Shown here: in pieces, positions 11,809 through 22,430 of the stretch
How the letters are laid out: every line of letters starts with the position of its first letter
Position numbering within the stretch: position 1 is the stretch's first letter
Source of the DNA: Tanypteryx hageni
Taxonomy: Eukaryota > Arthropoda > Insecta > Odonata > Petaluridae
Length of the DNA: 64,000 bases
Direction of reading: 5' to 3'
Assembly (NCBI GenBank): GCA_028673005.1
Contig: CM054115.1
Location: forward strand, 194,564,370-194,628,369
Notes under the pieces: generated by a model
The model's input: only the letters and a program-made list of their open reading frames with translations
Databases searched by the model: none
What the model was told of the DNA's origin: nothing
Made by a program: the position numbers and the translations under genes

Positions 11809-12394
11809 GTTCTTGTGACTTTCATAAAAATGTTAAATATAAAATTTCGCATTGACCTGATTAATAGCTTTTGATTTACAGCACACACAAAAAGCTGTCA
11901 CACACATACACACAGACATCATTGAGAAAATGGACAAAACATGTTCAGGGGACCTCAAAACGTGTATTTCCGTGAAATCTCGAAGTCAATTTTTTTCATG
12001 AATATAATACTTTCCCCTATACTACATATACGGAGAAAGTAAAAAGTGTGCTGGTTAAGTAAATGAATAAATATACTCTTTATAAACTTAACTCTTTTAA
12101 CACTAACTAAAATTTGTCAATCTCAAAGAACACATTTGGAAACAGTGTACTCCACCATGGAGTAAGTTTCCATACTTGTTTATTCCATATAAAAATCCTG
12201 TAACTTGACAGGAAGCTTACCTCTCAATTAATCTGTACTCTTAATATTTGTTTCGATTAATAATAATTTGATATTAATAAACTGCCATTTAATCTTTCAA
12301 TTTGAAACGATGCCCATTTAAGGTATTACTAGATTTAAGGTACAAAAAACTTGTCCGCCAGGCAAACGTTAAATGGGGATTCCACTGTATATAT
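11809..12394. other. Intron 4, unassigned
   Basis: AT-rich sequence with a short CA-rich run near 11880-11910. No gene is seen. Confidence 0.3.
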
Positions 12395-12449
12395 ATGTTT
12401 GCTTTCATCCCTTTTCAAAAATTAGCCAAGAAAAATATCTTACAACTTT

Positions 12450-12510
12450 GGCATTCGAACCTCATAACCTCAGCTCCATAGCAAAATGTGCTAACCATTA
12501 TACCAAATCA
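12450..12510 (-). repeat. tRNA-like SINE head
   Basis: The minus strand has an A-box-like TGGTATAATGGTTAGC (12505-12490) and a B-box-like GGTTCGAATGCC (12461-12450) at tRNA-like spacing. There is no proper acceptor stem, so it is a tRNA-derived SINE head or decayed tRNA rather than a tRNA gene. A Tigger-type end (CAGTGGAATCCCC, about 12390) lies just downstream. Confidence 0.45.
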
Positions 12511-12559
12511 TTCGTTAGTAACTTTGATGAAAGCTATGCATTTAAATAATAACCTATGT

Positions 12560-13870
12560 TTGTTCCTCATGCTTAACCAAGAACTATTTGTGACTGACTG
12601 TAATGTTATTTTAACAAACATTCCAAGTAGGTAGAAGATTGAAATTTGTTAGGTATGTTTGTCTTGTATAGTAAAAGCCATTTATGAAAAGAAAATCCTC
12701 AAAAAAGACCTGTGTTTGACTAAAGAAGATAATTTATATTTCCCATAAGATAACACGTAAAAATCGATTTTTCAGCTTACAGGTTTTTAGTCTTTTGCAA
12801 ATTAAAATTAGAAATAATTAACCTACAATCTTCAGACCTGCAACCTTTTAAAGAAAAATAAATAACATTTCTTATTCTTATCATCACCTTTCGCCTACAA
12901 TTCGAAACCACTCAAGTTATATGTTTAAATCATATTCATTGGAAGAATTGAAGCTTTCTAACAATATGTTGCCTTGCCGACTATGTCATTGTTAAACCTC
13001 GGGATTGTATTGTCATCTCAAGCCTTATACTAGATGCATAAGGAAAGCGTGCTTTGAATGTTTTAGTATGGGAAAGAGGAGAGAGAGAGAGAGAAAGAAG
13101 AGAGAGACGGAGAGAGAGGGGGGGAGTGAGAGGGAAGGAGACAGAAGGAGGGAGAGATAGATTGATAATGGTTTTGATTAAGTTGAGATTGATACTAGGA
13201 AGTCTATTTTTAGCCTACTTTCCAGAATGGAAATAGGCTTCTAGTTTTGTCGTTGTTGTTCTGTCTATCTGTCTGTCTATAACCTTTGAAGCAATAGACA
13301 GATTTTCATGAAACTTGGTGGACATCTCTTGCTACATGAGCCGAGTTCCTGAGGATAGTATTTGTTACGAAGATTGAAATCTTGGGTTAGATTCCAGGAA
13401 CTATCCTTCCAATTTGATTTCCATGGGCAATCTGAAATCCATTGTGAAGGGTAATTTTCTCTTGTACATCTTAGAATTGTAATAACGGAACGAGTTTTGT
13501 ACTATTCTTTGAGGAAAGGAATGAAGATTATAATTTTTATCGTAGAATTTTGCTTATTGATTGTATTTCTTAGAATTTCGCATAAATACTGGCGATTTTG
13601 CAGTTTTTATCACTCATTATGAAAGTGTTGCCATAGCCACAACTATTGTTGTTCTAATACGTACACGCATTATTTTCGCCGCACAAATATGCATGATCAA
13701 TTTAATATTCCATTCGAATGTATTTGTAGTATTTTATAATGCTAAATTACGAAATTTGGGAACACAAAGAGCTACATATCTGTGATCACTTTAAAGCTAT
13801 TCAAGTCAATATAAGTAATAATTAAATGGAAAGTAGGTATCATAAGTTCTGTTTGGATCATCTTGTTTTT
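12560..13870 (+). repeat. Dispersed repeat with GA tract and CTGTC motif
   Basis: This is a copy of a repeat also at 18060-18890 (same strand), 39380-40200 and 51780-52165 (opposite strand). Shared landmarks include TAGGTAGAAGATTGAAATTT, CTACAATCTTC(A/G)GA, a TTGCCTTGCCGAC phrase and then a purine tract, here (GA)n at about 13074-13165. Downstream comes CTGTCTATCTGTCTGTCTAT and a phrase shared with 500-830. No protein is encoded; the 60-codon frame over the GA tract is low complexity. Confidence 0.6.
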
Positions 13871-14114
13871 AAAAATCAAAATCTACTTAATGTGACAGAA
13901 AAGCATCACAGGCTCCCACATTTATGCAGGATGTTTCACGACCGGTCTACCATACTTTGCAAGTTAAGTTCGAGTAAAAAGAGTTAATACTACATTGGTC
14001 CAATTTCCAACCATTAAGGAGCTACGGATGGTTGTAAGTGCACACAGGAGAAAATATACAAGAGTATTAATCAGATGAATTTATTGGTACGTTTCAAGAT
14101 ACACCTTAAGTTAA

Positions 14115-14930
14115 CTATTCAAAATTTCTGCCACAGTTTTCAATGCACAGTCTTGCTCGTTCCAAACAAGAGTTTACTGCCTGTTGGATCATTTCAGGGT
14201 GGTCTCGTATGTATGCAGTGGCATCCATAATGCAATGCAATAGTTCCTCTCTCATCTGTACTTTGGTCTTGTAAACTAGTGGTTCTCAACCTTTTACATC
14301 TTGCATCCCACCTACCATTCTGTCAAAAATCCTAGGTCCCACCAACCATTTTGTCAAAAGACCTTGGAATGAAAACAACAAACCCCATCTTTTCCAAGAA
14401 GTGGATTTTATGTCGACTGCATTTCAGAACCATGTTAGTCCTTATGGACATTTTCAAAAACCTTAAATATTGGAGTAATTTTGTTGAGAAAAAGCTATAC
14501 ATAAATTACCATCAAAACTTCACGTCCCACCTAGACGACCTTCGCATCCCACCAGTTAAGAAACTGTTGTACACCATCTCTTTCATAAGACCCCACAAAA
14601 AGAAGTCAAGTAGGGTTAGGTCCAAAGATCTCAGCGGCCAATGACCAATACACCGATTCCCATCATGCTGATTCAAGTAATCCATAACTTGATGACCAAA
14701 ATGGGGAGGCACCCCATCCTGCTGAAAGAACATCTTGCACCTTGTCTCCAGAGGCACGTCCTCCATTAAAAGTGGAAATTTGTTTGTCAGGAAGATTAGG
14801 TAATTAGCAGCATTTAAATGTTATTCCAAAAAGATCCAATCAACAAATCTCCAACCAGAGCACACCAAACATTAACTGAGAATTGATAATGGAAGTTGCT
14901 TTCGACAGTCTTGTGAGGAATATCGGTGGA
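14115..14930 (-). pseudogene. Mariner-type transposase, split by a MITE
   Basis: The upstream part has VNVWCALVGDLLIGSFW with frame slips. Next is an open stretch with PLETRCKMFFQQDGVPPHFG (second catalytic Asp in QQDG) and RSLDLTLLDFFLWGLMKEMV (third acidic site; SPDL has become SLDL). After the MITE (14277-14566) the C-terminus resumes with VYKTKVQMREELLHCIMDAT and ends ARLCIENCGRNFE, TAG at 14117-14115. This is the DDE_3-type transposase common in arthropods. Besides the MITE, the N-terminal half is frame-shifted, so it is inactive. Confidence 0.85.
14277..14566. mobile_element. hAT MITE inside the mariner transposase
   Basis: The inverted ends are TAGTGGTTCTCAACC and GTTAAGAAACTG, with the GGTGGGATGCG motif mirrored inside. 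The 8-bp target repeats are ttgtaaac (14269-14276) and ttgtacac (14567-14574). It interrupts the transposase between the VYN and VYK codons, which are themselves the duplicated target. Confidence 0.85.
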
Positions 14931-15377
14931 CCACAAGTGGGATTTTCATGTATTGTTAATTCCATCCCAATTAAATTTGGCGGTTCGGAAAACGTCTGCA
15001 ATATTCATCAACTGCCACCCCGCTGTTATCATCACAGAATCCATAAATGTAATGGATATCAGAGTATTCACTGGGAATGAACTGTTGATTCATTTTGTGA
15101 TAAAACTACAATTTTGAACTTATCGCAACAGTGTCACATGTAACACCGAGCGTGGATCATAAGCAAGTGAGCCAAGACACAACTGAGAATCAGCGGTGAT
15201 TACAATGTAACTCAAACCATCACCAGTGTTGCCATTACAGCATTGCGCATCTTAAAACGTCTGTAGTTCCTCAACGGTTGGGAGTAGGAGCAATGTTGTA
15301 TAACTTTTTTACTCGAACTTATCTCCCGAATCACCTCCTGAGGTATGGCAGACTGGTAATGAAACACCCCATTTATA

Positions 15378-16544
15378 ATTCATTTGGTCAGACTTTTGGT
15401 CGATTAGAGGAGGGATGGGGAAAGGAAGAAGAAAAGGAGGGGAAGGTAGTTCACTTCAGCGCCTATTTTAAATTGATGCAACATGCAACCATTACTTTTG
15501 GACCTTTTTTTACTAACGACATTCATGGGCACAAGAAGAAGCCATTTTGACAATGTATTAGCATTCCATTAAAATTGAATTAATAGCAAGAAACGCAACC
15601 TGATCCTTAATCTCAAACTCCTAATAATTCAGTTACTAAATACCATTCACTGAAAAGATATTTAGTATTCATCAGAAATTCTATTAGTACAACATGCATA
15701 ACATTTTAAAAAATTAAAACTAATTTTGATAGTTGAACATTGGAGCTGAAATTCGGAGGAATATCTAAAAAAACCAGCTATGAAGGCAATTCTGGAAAAG
15801 TTTGACTTGGCACAAAATTCAACGAACAGTTCCCGGTAATCATTAAAAATTTTCCTGAGAATTGAGAATAAGAAATATCGAGTAAATTATCGGGAATGGG
15901 AATTCCCGATTCCAAAACTCTAGTCATAATGCAAGGGCCAGTCCAAATTTCAGTTTAAAAAAAATATATCTCAGCAACAAATTGACCGATTTTAATGAAA
16001 CCTTCACTAATATCAATGCTTCGATGAGATACATTATCGAGACATAAGTAAAAGGCATGAATGTGTTTTATTTTTTCTCAACCATCGAGTGATAATTAGA
16101 AGTTTATCCTTTTTTCATATTTTTTAGAAATACCTAACATTCTGAACATTAGTACAGTTGGCGATACTGATTTTTTTGGGGTTTGTAAAAATGGCTTACA
16201 ATCGGGTAAATATGGTATTAGTGATTTATAATTTGCCAGAATTTTTTAAGCCTAATTGTTGTTTTTTATTTTATTTGTAATCACTAATTTACTATTATTT
16301 ACATATTTTCACTTGTTTATAAACAGACATTACTGGTCCTTTAAAATGAGTGCAAAATAATAATAATAAAGATGATCACATACAACTATGCTCTCAGCAA
16401 GATTTAAATGCACAACCCTAGGATTAGGAGTCAATAATGTGTACATCATTTCTCTACCAAGGCCTGATCACCCAGTAAAAATATGGGATGGGGCTTATAT
16501 ACAAGGTCAGTTTATATGCAAGTGAATAAATTTATAATAAAAAC
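15378..16544. other. Intron 4, unassigned
   Basis: No gene is recognised. At 15860-15930 there is a purine/pyrimidine-mirrored GGGAATGGGAATTCCC phrase. The rest is AT-rich. Confidence 0.3.
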
Positions 16545-16695
16545 CTTAGTATCCTTGACTTTGGTGATCGAGGCTGGTGGATTATAGAGTGCCACATGCA
16601 GATGACGCAGGGAGCCGTGAAGGGCAGCCCTTGCTGCTGTTGCTGCTTTTGGTCCCCAGTTTACACCATCAGCAAGTGCCAAGAGAGCAGAATCT
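16545..16695 (-). CDS. PP2C-like protein, coding exon 4 (metal-site motif)
   Basis: This exon completes Lys334 and encodes residues 335-384, beginning DSALLALADGVNWGPKAATA. The ADGVNWG segment (Asp343-Gly344) lines up with the metal-binding DGHGG motif of PP2C phosphatases. The His that follows the DG in active enzymes is missing. It then continues into the helix AARAALHGSLRHLHVALY. The acceptor is TGCCTCATTTTAG and the donor is AAG|GTTTTT, a weaker site, ending in phase 0. The insect CG9801-type PP2C-like proteins carry a similar DGVNWG segment as I recall them. This supports a divergent and perhaps non-catalytic phosphatase domain. Confidence 0.9.
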
Positions 16696-16880
16696 CTAAA
16701 ATGAGGCAAAAATGACAAGTAAAATCTATAACTTCCAATTACAGAACAATCTCAATTAATTATGCTAATAGAAGTGAGTCCAGATAGCAAAAAATTCCAA
16801 AAATATTATATCAACTGAATTATGCCTGGAACCTCATGTTACAAGTACCGTTAGTCCTATAATTTGCTTTCCATTAATAC

Positions 16881-17060
16881 ATTTTCGCTACTATGCAGTG
16901 TATCAGTTAGGGATCATTTTCATACTGACAGACACTTTTTCGTTATTACGCGGAAGGTTCTTTAGTCGGTGTTACATGCTTATTAATTTCTCGGTTAGCA
17001 CATTTACATTATTATGCAGTTTTTTAACTAAAGATCATTTTTCAAACAACATGACAATTT
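16881..17060 (+). repeat. Degenerate tandem repeat, ~120-bp unit
   Basis: The phrase CATTT(T/A)C(G/A)(C/T)TA(C/T)TATGCAGT...GATCATTTT occurs at about 16881-16925 and again at about 17001-17045. There is nothing coding; it could be a Tigger-derived MITE. Confidence 0.35.
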
Positions 17061-17551
17061 TTCATTATTATGTGGAAAACTCCATGAATGGTATTGATCC
17101 ATTATAGCACACAGTATCCAGTCAGTGATTTTCTATTACATTTGGATACTTGAACAAAAACATGCAATGAAAATTTTAATCTGTGTAGCAGTTTACCAGA
17201 TTTGTATTACAACTTTTGAATGTAATTTCCATTCTTTTGCAATATGCAACATTGTAAAAGAGAGTATTGCATTGCATTTTGAAATGCAAAATCATTCTCC
17301 TGTCACAATATTTGCTACATTGTATCCCAAATTGCAATGCAATACTGCTCAAAAGAAAACTTAGTCCCAAATGCATTTGCGGGATCTCAATACTACTGCT
17401 TTCTTTTCATCAACCCAGCTCTCTTTCTCTAAGCATTTGCATTTAGATGTCTCAAGTTTGGTTAAAATCAAAATGCTGAAAAATTGCCTCATATAAGTGA
17501 TTTAAAATGAACATTCTTCAATCTGTAATACATTTTCTAAATTACAGGATT
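17061..17551. other. Intron 3, unassigned
   Basis: AT-rich sequence with short inverted phrases around 17220-17350 (TTGCATTTTGAAATGCAA-like). No gene is seen. Confidence 0.3.
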
Positions 17552-17559
17552 AAACAGAG

Positions 17560-17892
17560 CAGGGGTGGGCAAACTTTTTACATCACGGGCTGCATTAACA
17601 GTTGCAGCTTCTTAGGCAATAACAGATGAAAATGCTTCGGCGGACCATGTTAGGGTTCGCACTGGGAGTGATTTGAGATAATGCGAGGGGTCCTGCTAGT
17701 GAAAATCGATAATAAATAATATGTCATCCCCATAACATCACTGGAAATGATTTTCCGGCCATAATTATAAGCTACAAATATGAAATTATCTGTATTTTAT
17801 ATTAAGGTTCGCTTTCATAATGGCTTCGTGGGCCACATAAAATGCCCTCGCGAGCCACATGTGGCCCACAGGCTAAGGTTTGCTCACTCCTG
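17560..17892. mobile_element. hAT MITE (GGGGTGGGCAAACTT type)
   Basis: The inverted ends are CAGGGGTGGGCAAACTT and AAGGTTTGCTCACTCCTG. The 8-bp target repeats are aaacagag (17552-17559) and aaatagag (17893-17900). Inside are the GGGCTGC and GTGGCCC motifs common in this hAT group. Length is 333 bp, non-coding. Confidence 0.8.
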
Positions 17893-18059
17893 AAATAGAG
17901 TAATATCTATTAAATGAAATCAGAATAAAATAACATTATTTAACAATTTTTTGCAGTTCATTTTCAAAGTATAGAAAGTTTGTGTCCAGAACGCATCCAA
18001 TAGGTAATACATTCTTGGTTGCCAAGGCACTATTATTGAATGCATCTACTGTGTTAACA

Positions 18060-18890
18060 GGGAACTACCTGTAACTAAATCATTTACTAGCATCATTAAG
18101 GTATTATTATAATAAAAGCCTAGATGGTAAGGTTTGTGTGTAACGCTGACATCATCAATGGCACTTTTTAGCACATTTTTAACTAACTTCCCGATTAGGT
18201 GGAAGGCTGAAATTTTGCAGGAATCTTTGTTTTAGATATAAAAATTAAATAATGACAAAAAATACGAAAAAAGAGCAGGGTTCGACTCCAGTGGGGCGAT
18301 TTCCGTTTTCCGTAAGATAATACTTAAAAATTGACTTTTTAAAGTGAAGGCTTTTATTCTTTTGGAATTTCAAATTAGAAAAAATTGACATACGATCTTC
18401 GAATTTAAACTATGTTTTAGGAAAATTAATGAAATTTCTTATTCTACTCATCTTTTTCTGCCTACCATTCAAAATCTCTCATATTAAACATTTAAATCAC
18501 ATATTTAGGAAAAATGGCGGCTTTTAAACAGGATGTTGCCTTGCTGACCACGTCACTGTTCAACTTCGAGAATCAATTGTTGTCTCAACCTGCATACGTG
18601 TAATATATACGAGTGGATAGATTGCCTTAAATTATCGTAGGATTTTTCGCGACATTACGTAACCCTAATGGGACTAGGATTAAGTTTGGATTCTTTTGCT
18701 TATCTAAACGACTATATAGATGTAGAATAACAGAGAGGGGGATGTGGGGAGGGAGATAGGAAGGAAGGGATATAGAATGGAAGGTACATAGAGAGTAAGG
18801 AGGTACAGAATTAGAAAAGGATAGGAGGAAAGAGATAAAGAGGGAGAGAAGAAAACGAGGGAGAGCTATGGATTGTGACAGATGGGAATG
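18060..18890 (+). repeat. Dispersed repeat with B-box and purine tract
   Basis: This is a second copy of the family at 12560. It carries a perfect pol III B-box GGTTCGACTCC (18279-18289) and ends in a purine-rich tract (about 18725-18870). It is non-coding. Confidence 0.6.
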
Positions 18891-20479
18891 AGATTGATTG
18901 ATTCATTGATGTGGTCTTTATTTGGGGTGAGAATTATTTCAGTTTCATTAACAAAATGAATAAAAGCCAGTACATGATATTTACCGCTTATGATAGTAGA
19001 CTCATCGACTTGAATAGCGAAACATCTATCAATTACCATTTCTGTGACATGTTTTTCTATATCATTTGAAAGAGGTATTTTATCTATTTCTTTGGCAGCA
19101 TCGTCACCTAACATAATTCTAACAATTTCTTTACAGGCAGGAATTATTAAAGTATCTCCAACTGTATGAGGCTTTTTTTGTTTCGCAATTAACTCTGACA
19201 CAATATAACTTGCTTCCAGGGCTATATCAGAAGTTGCAAATTTTTCACAAAACTTGTTGACTGTTTACTTTGATCTTTCAAAATAGTCTATGCTTTTGTC
19301 TTGCAAGTGCCCATGTTTTGATAAGAAATGCCGCTTTAGTCTGCTAGGAACCATAGAATCATTGCATAACTTGTATCCGCAGATAATGCACATATGTATT
19401 GGATTATCCTCATCTCCGGACCAGGTAAAACCCAAACCTAGGTAAGAGTCACTGTATTGTCTACGTTTGATTTTAGAAGATGTCTTAGGAGACACATTTG
19501 AATGCATTGTCATCACTGTTTCATCTAATTTCGTTTTCTTCACTACAAATTTGTCCATTTTAATGAGGGTAAAATATATCCCAGATTAATAATTCTCGGA
19601 AAACTGCAAGAAACAATGGAAAAGGATACTCAATGAATAAATCAATAAATTATATACTACGAATTAATAAACTTTAACTACAGACAAAAAACTTACTCTT
19701 ATGTTCTCAAATAAATTCTGAGTTTGAGATTTCTTTTGGAAGGTGTAAGAAGGATTGAAAATCAAAACTGGTGATGGAAAACATTATCATACCTGCATAC
19801 ATAAAAATATGTTAAATAAGATTGAACGTATACCACTGGGACTCAAGCAAGACAATGAAGCGCATTGGAAAAGGGAGTTAATTAAAGCATATCAGATGTA
19901 ATAACCTTACCTTAAAAAAAATCGAAAATCCACTTTGATTCACGGCGAAATAGATATAAAGAAAGCCACTTATCGCCAAAATAAATCTGGAATTGTATTG
20001 TACTGCAACTTTTAACACTTGGTTCAGATTCACGAAGAAAATCTATGCAGAACGTTCCAATGCTGGATAACACAACTCCACGCGACGAAGTGAAAATAAC
20101 TACCCCCGTATCGAAAAATCAGAGAATATACTCGACCGAAGAAGTCGTTACTTCGTTGCACTCTATATCAAAACAAAATAGTAACAGCAATACTATGCAG
20201 AAACAGATCAATTGTGTTCAATTTGTTAGAACAACACCAAATATTTTCTGCTAGTATTCGGACAAAATGAACAAATAAGTCGGTTTCTACACAATATTGC
20301 ACTTAATAAGTTCCAAAATCAGAGATAATATCCCACGAATAAATTCTTGGAACGAGAATGGGAAAAAACGGCTGTAAGGGAGAAATGAGGAACAAGATTA
20401 TCGCCATCAAGGGAAGACCATCTGGAAGTTTTGCATCACCCCTACACAACTCCCGCGTCACCCCGGTTGAGAAACACTG
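18890..20479 (-). mobile_element. Buster-like hAT element, 3' truncated
   Basis: The 5' end on the minus strand is CAGTGTTTCTCAACCGGGG (20479-20461). A broken transposase follows. The other terminal repeat is missing; the element stops at the purine tract of the neighbouring repeat. Confidence 0.7.
18900..19558 (-). pseudogene. hAT transposase (ZBED5/Buster type), N-terminal part
   Basis: The first frame (19558-19265) has the BED-like zinc finger: HMCIICGYKLCNDSMVPSRL then KRHFLSKHGHL, with the C..C...H...H pattern. The second frame (19201-18866) has KPHTVGDTLIIPACKEIVRI and CFAIQVDESTIISGKYHVLA, the start of the RNase-H-like catalytic part, with the first catalytic Asp in QVDEST. A stop and a frame slip separate the two. 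The catalytic end and the dimerisation region are absent. The family moves by cut and paste and has given rise to vertebrate ZBED5-like genes. Confidence 0.82.
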
Positions 20480-20841
20480 ATCTAAATGGATCCTTTTATC
20501 TTGTACTCTGAAGAACCTTCCTCTATAAACGTTGCAGTCATTAAAAATATTTTCCTGTTTTGGATCAAGGAAGGTTAAATATATTTCCCAATATGTATGA
20601 TATACATTTTTATCATCGTAAGTTTAAGGAATTTAGTAAAGGAATTAAAGCTATGAGTGTCCAATTGTACAACAAATTACCTATGTCCATCAAGGAAATA
20701 AATAGCATCCCTCAATTTAAAAATAAAGTTTACAACCCTTTGGGTTCTTTAATCCCATCCAGTTTTTGGCTAAAGGAGTATTTATATCGTTTAATAATTA
20801 GAGCCAAAAGTTATGTGAGCTATCAACGATCAATGTCTTAA
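20480..20841 (+). pseudogene. LINE reverse-transcriptase C-terminal fragment
   Basis: The 93-codon frame (20560-20841) includes GIKAMSVQLYNKLPMSIKEI and NSIPQFKNKV, the usual C-terminal stretch of jockey/CR1-type LINE proteins. The RT core is not present. It lies directly beside the hAT end at 20479, which may have split it. Confidence 0.6.
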
Positions 20842-21555
20842 TGATCAGGAAGTCTCCTTCCTTTAGATGCTCTAACAAGTAGGAATTAAACTTTTATTTT
20901 TCCTCTGTGATGGACAAGGAAAGAAATAATGCATCATCTTCATTTCCTCAAATTTTACTAATAAGCAGTATAATTTCATCTTTCCATTTTTGGTGACTCT
21001 GAGGAGACCATGAGCATTCACTTTTGAGGCGGAAGAGAACACAGAATTTTTTTCTACAAGGGAAATAAGTCTCTGTTTACAGCCCAAAAACAGATGGGAA
21101 TGCCTTCTTTCGAAAAGATGCCTCTTTTCTATGCCTTTGGAATAAGATGCCGAACCCATCATATTATGAATGAATGACCTTCGGTTGAGGACTAAACTTG
21201 GAGCATTGGTTTAGTAGGGTCTTGTCTGTCACTGAATGGAAAACACAATATGACCCTCCACCAAGGAGGGAGAAGGGAAGACAGCTTTTTAACCACCCAG
21301 ACCCAGAGTAGGGGAGGTGTTATTGAAAGAAAATATCGTCTCGCAAATCAACTTGTGAGATCAGTTGTTTCCAAAGTGAATTGATTGTGTTCTTTCTCGT
21401 TATCTGCCAGGAATTTACAGTTTTATTATATAAATAATAATTTTCTAAAATAGTTCGTTTTGTGAGATACAACTATTTTTGACTTACATAATTTTAATTA
21501 CAAGTATTTTGATATAAAACGGTATGTTCTGTAAAAACACTGCATACTAAAGATC
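20842..21555. other. Intron 3, unassigned
   Basis: No recognised gene. A 96-codon minus-strand frame (21162-20872) resembles nothing I know and is probably chance. Confidence 0.3.
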
Positions 21556-21789
21556 ATGCCAATTACTTACTTATTTCTAATGTTTTTATACTTATTATTT
21601 TTCGGGTTAGTGATCAGCATGGCTGGGAGAAGTGGCAAGAGTGCACTGTCAGCAGAAAAAAATTTAGGTTTGTATAAAGATGCTTTATCAGACATACCGG
21701 GTGACTGCGAAGAAGAATATGAGGATGTTGATAGTGAAGTTCATTTAGGATTTTCTGCTAAAGCGAAGAAAAGGAAAACTCCCCATTGA
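21556..21789 (+). CDS. Unrecognised 77-codon ORF
   Basis: It has a hydrophobic start MPITYLFLMFLYLLFFGLVI followed by a hydrophilic acidic part with CEEEYEDVDSEVHLGF and a basic end AKKRKTPH. An inner start MAGRSGKS would drop the hydrophobic stretch. It may be the N-terminal end of a transposase such as piggyBac's acidic start, but no motif proves it. It could also be chance. Confidence 0.2.
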   Translation: MPITYLFLMFLYLLFFGLVISMAGRSGKSALSAEKNLGLYKDALSDIPGDCEEEYEDVDSEVHLGFSAKAKKRKTPH

Positions 21790-22430
21790 GTGAGTCTAAG
21801 AAAGGAGGACATTTTTTCTCTAGCGGGATGATTAACTGGTAACAATTTACCAGCCAGTTCTGTATGACATACATGTTTTGACTTCAAATATTTAATTTTG
21901 CCTTACCCTCTCATTTTTTTGTACCCACACAGAATGAAAAATAGGATGCGTAATAATCGTTTTCCCTATTTTCTGCTAATCGGGTGTTCCCAGATTAATT
22001 TTACACTAACAACATTCATGTTCTGTCAATGAGAATACTTCTGAAATCAGCGATTATTTAAAGATAAACAGAATAACTTTATTCCCGAGAATGCAATACG
22101 TACTATAAATTTTGGTCTATATTTTGCGAGATATTGTAATATGTATGATACATTTTATAGTGAATTAATAATGTGAGATATTTTGTGCTCTCGTTCAAAA
22201 ATAGTTTGCCCCACTATCAGACATAGTGCAAAAAATGAATCGAACGCATATTAAGATAAAAATCATTATCATAACTTGCACTTTTATTAGTAGCGAGACA
22301 TTAATATGACTATTATTGTTTTCATAGAATGCACTATTACGATAATGAACATATTAATCTTTACGTATTGTTATGCATATATTCAATGGTTTGGCAGTGC
22401 ATTGCTTGATCAGATGAGCCCCATGATTAA
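21790..22430. other. Intron 3, unassigned
   Basis: AT-rich, with a short inverted phrase AACTGGTAAC...ACCAGCCAGTT at 21835-21860. No gene is seen. Confidence 0.3.

Larger units (their letters stand above)
13927..15370 (-). mobile_element. Mariner-type DNA transposon, with a nested hAT MITE
   Basis: The ends are imperfect inverted repeats: CAGGATGTTTCACGACC on the left and GGTAATGAAACACCCC on the right, with further matches inside (AAGTTCGAGTAAAAA). The flanks are ATTTATG (13920-13926) and ATTTATA (15371-15377). The transposase is on the minus strand and is split by a hAT MITE. Confidence 0.75.

Noticed and set aside
13054..13236. 60-codon Arg/Glu-rich ORF
   Set aside because: Translation of a GA-rich simple repeat.
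15278..15550. 90-codon plus-strand ORF
   Set aside because: Crosses the right end of the mariner-type element, so it cannot be one gene.
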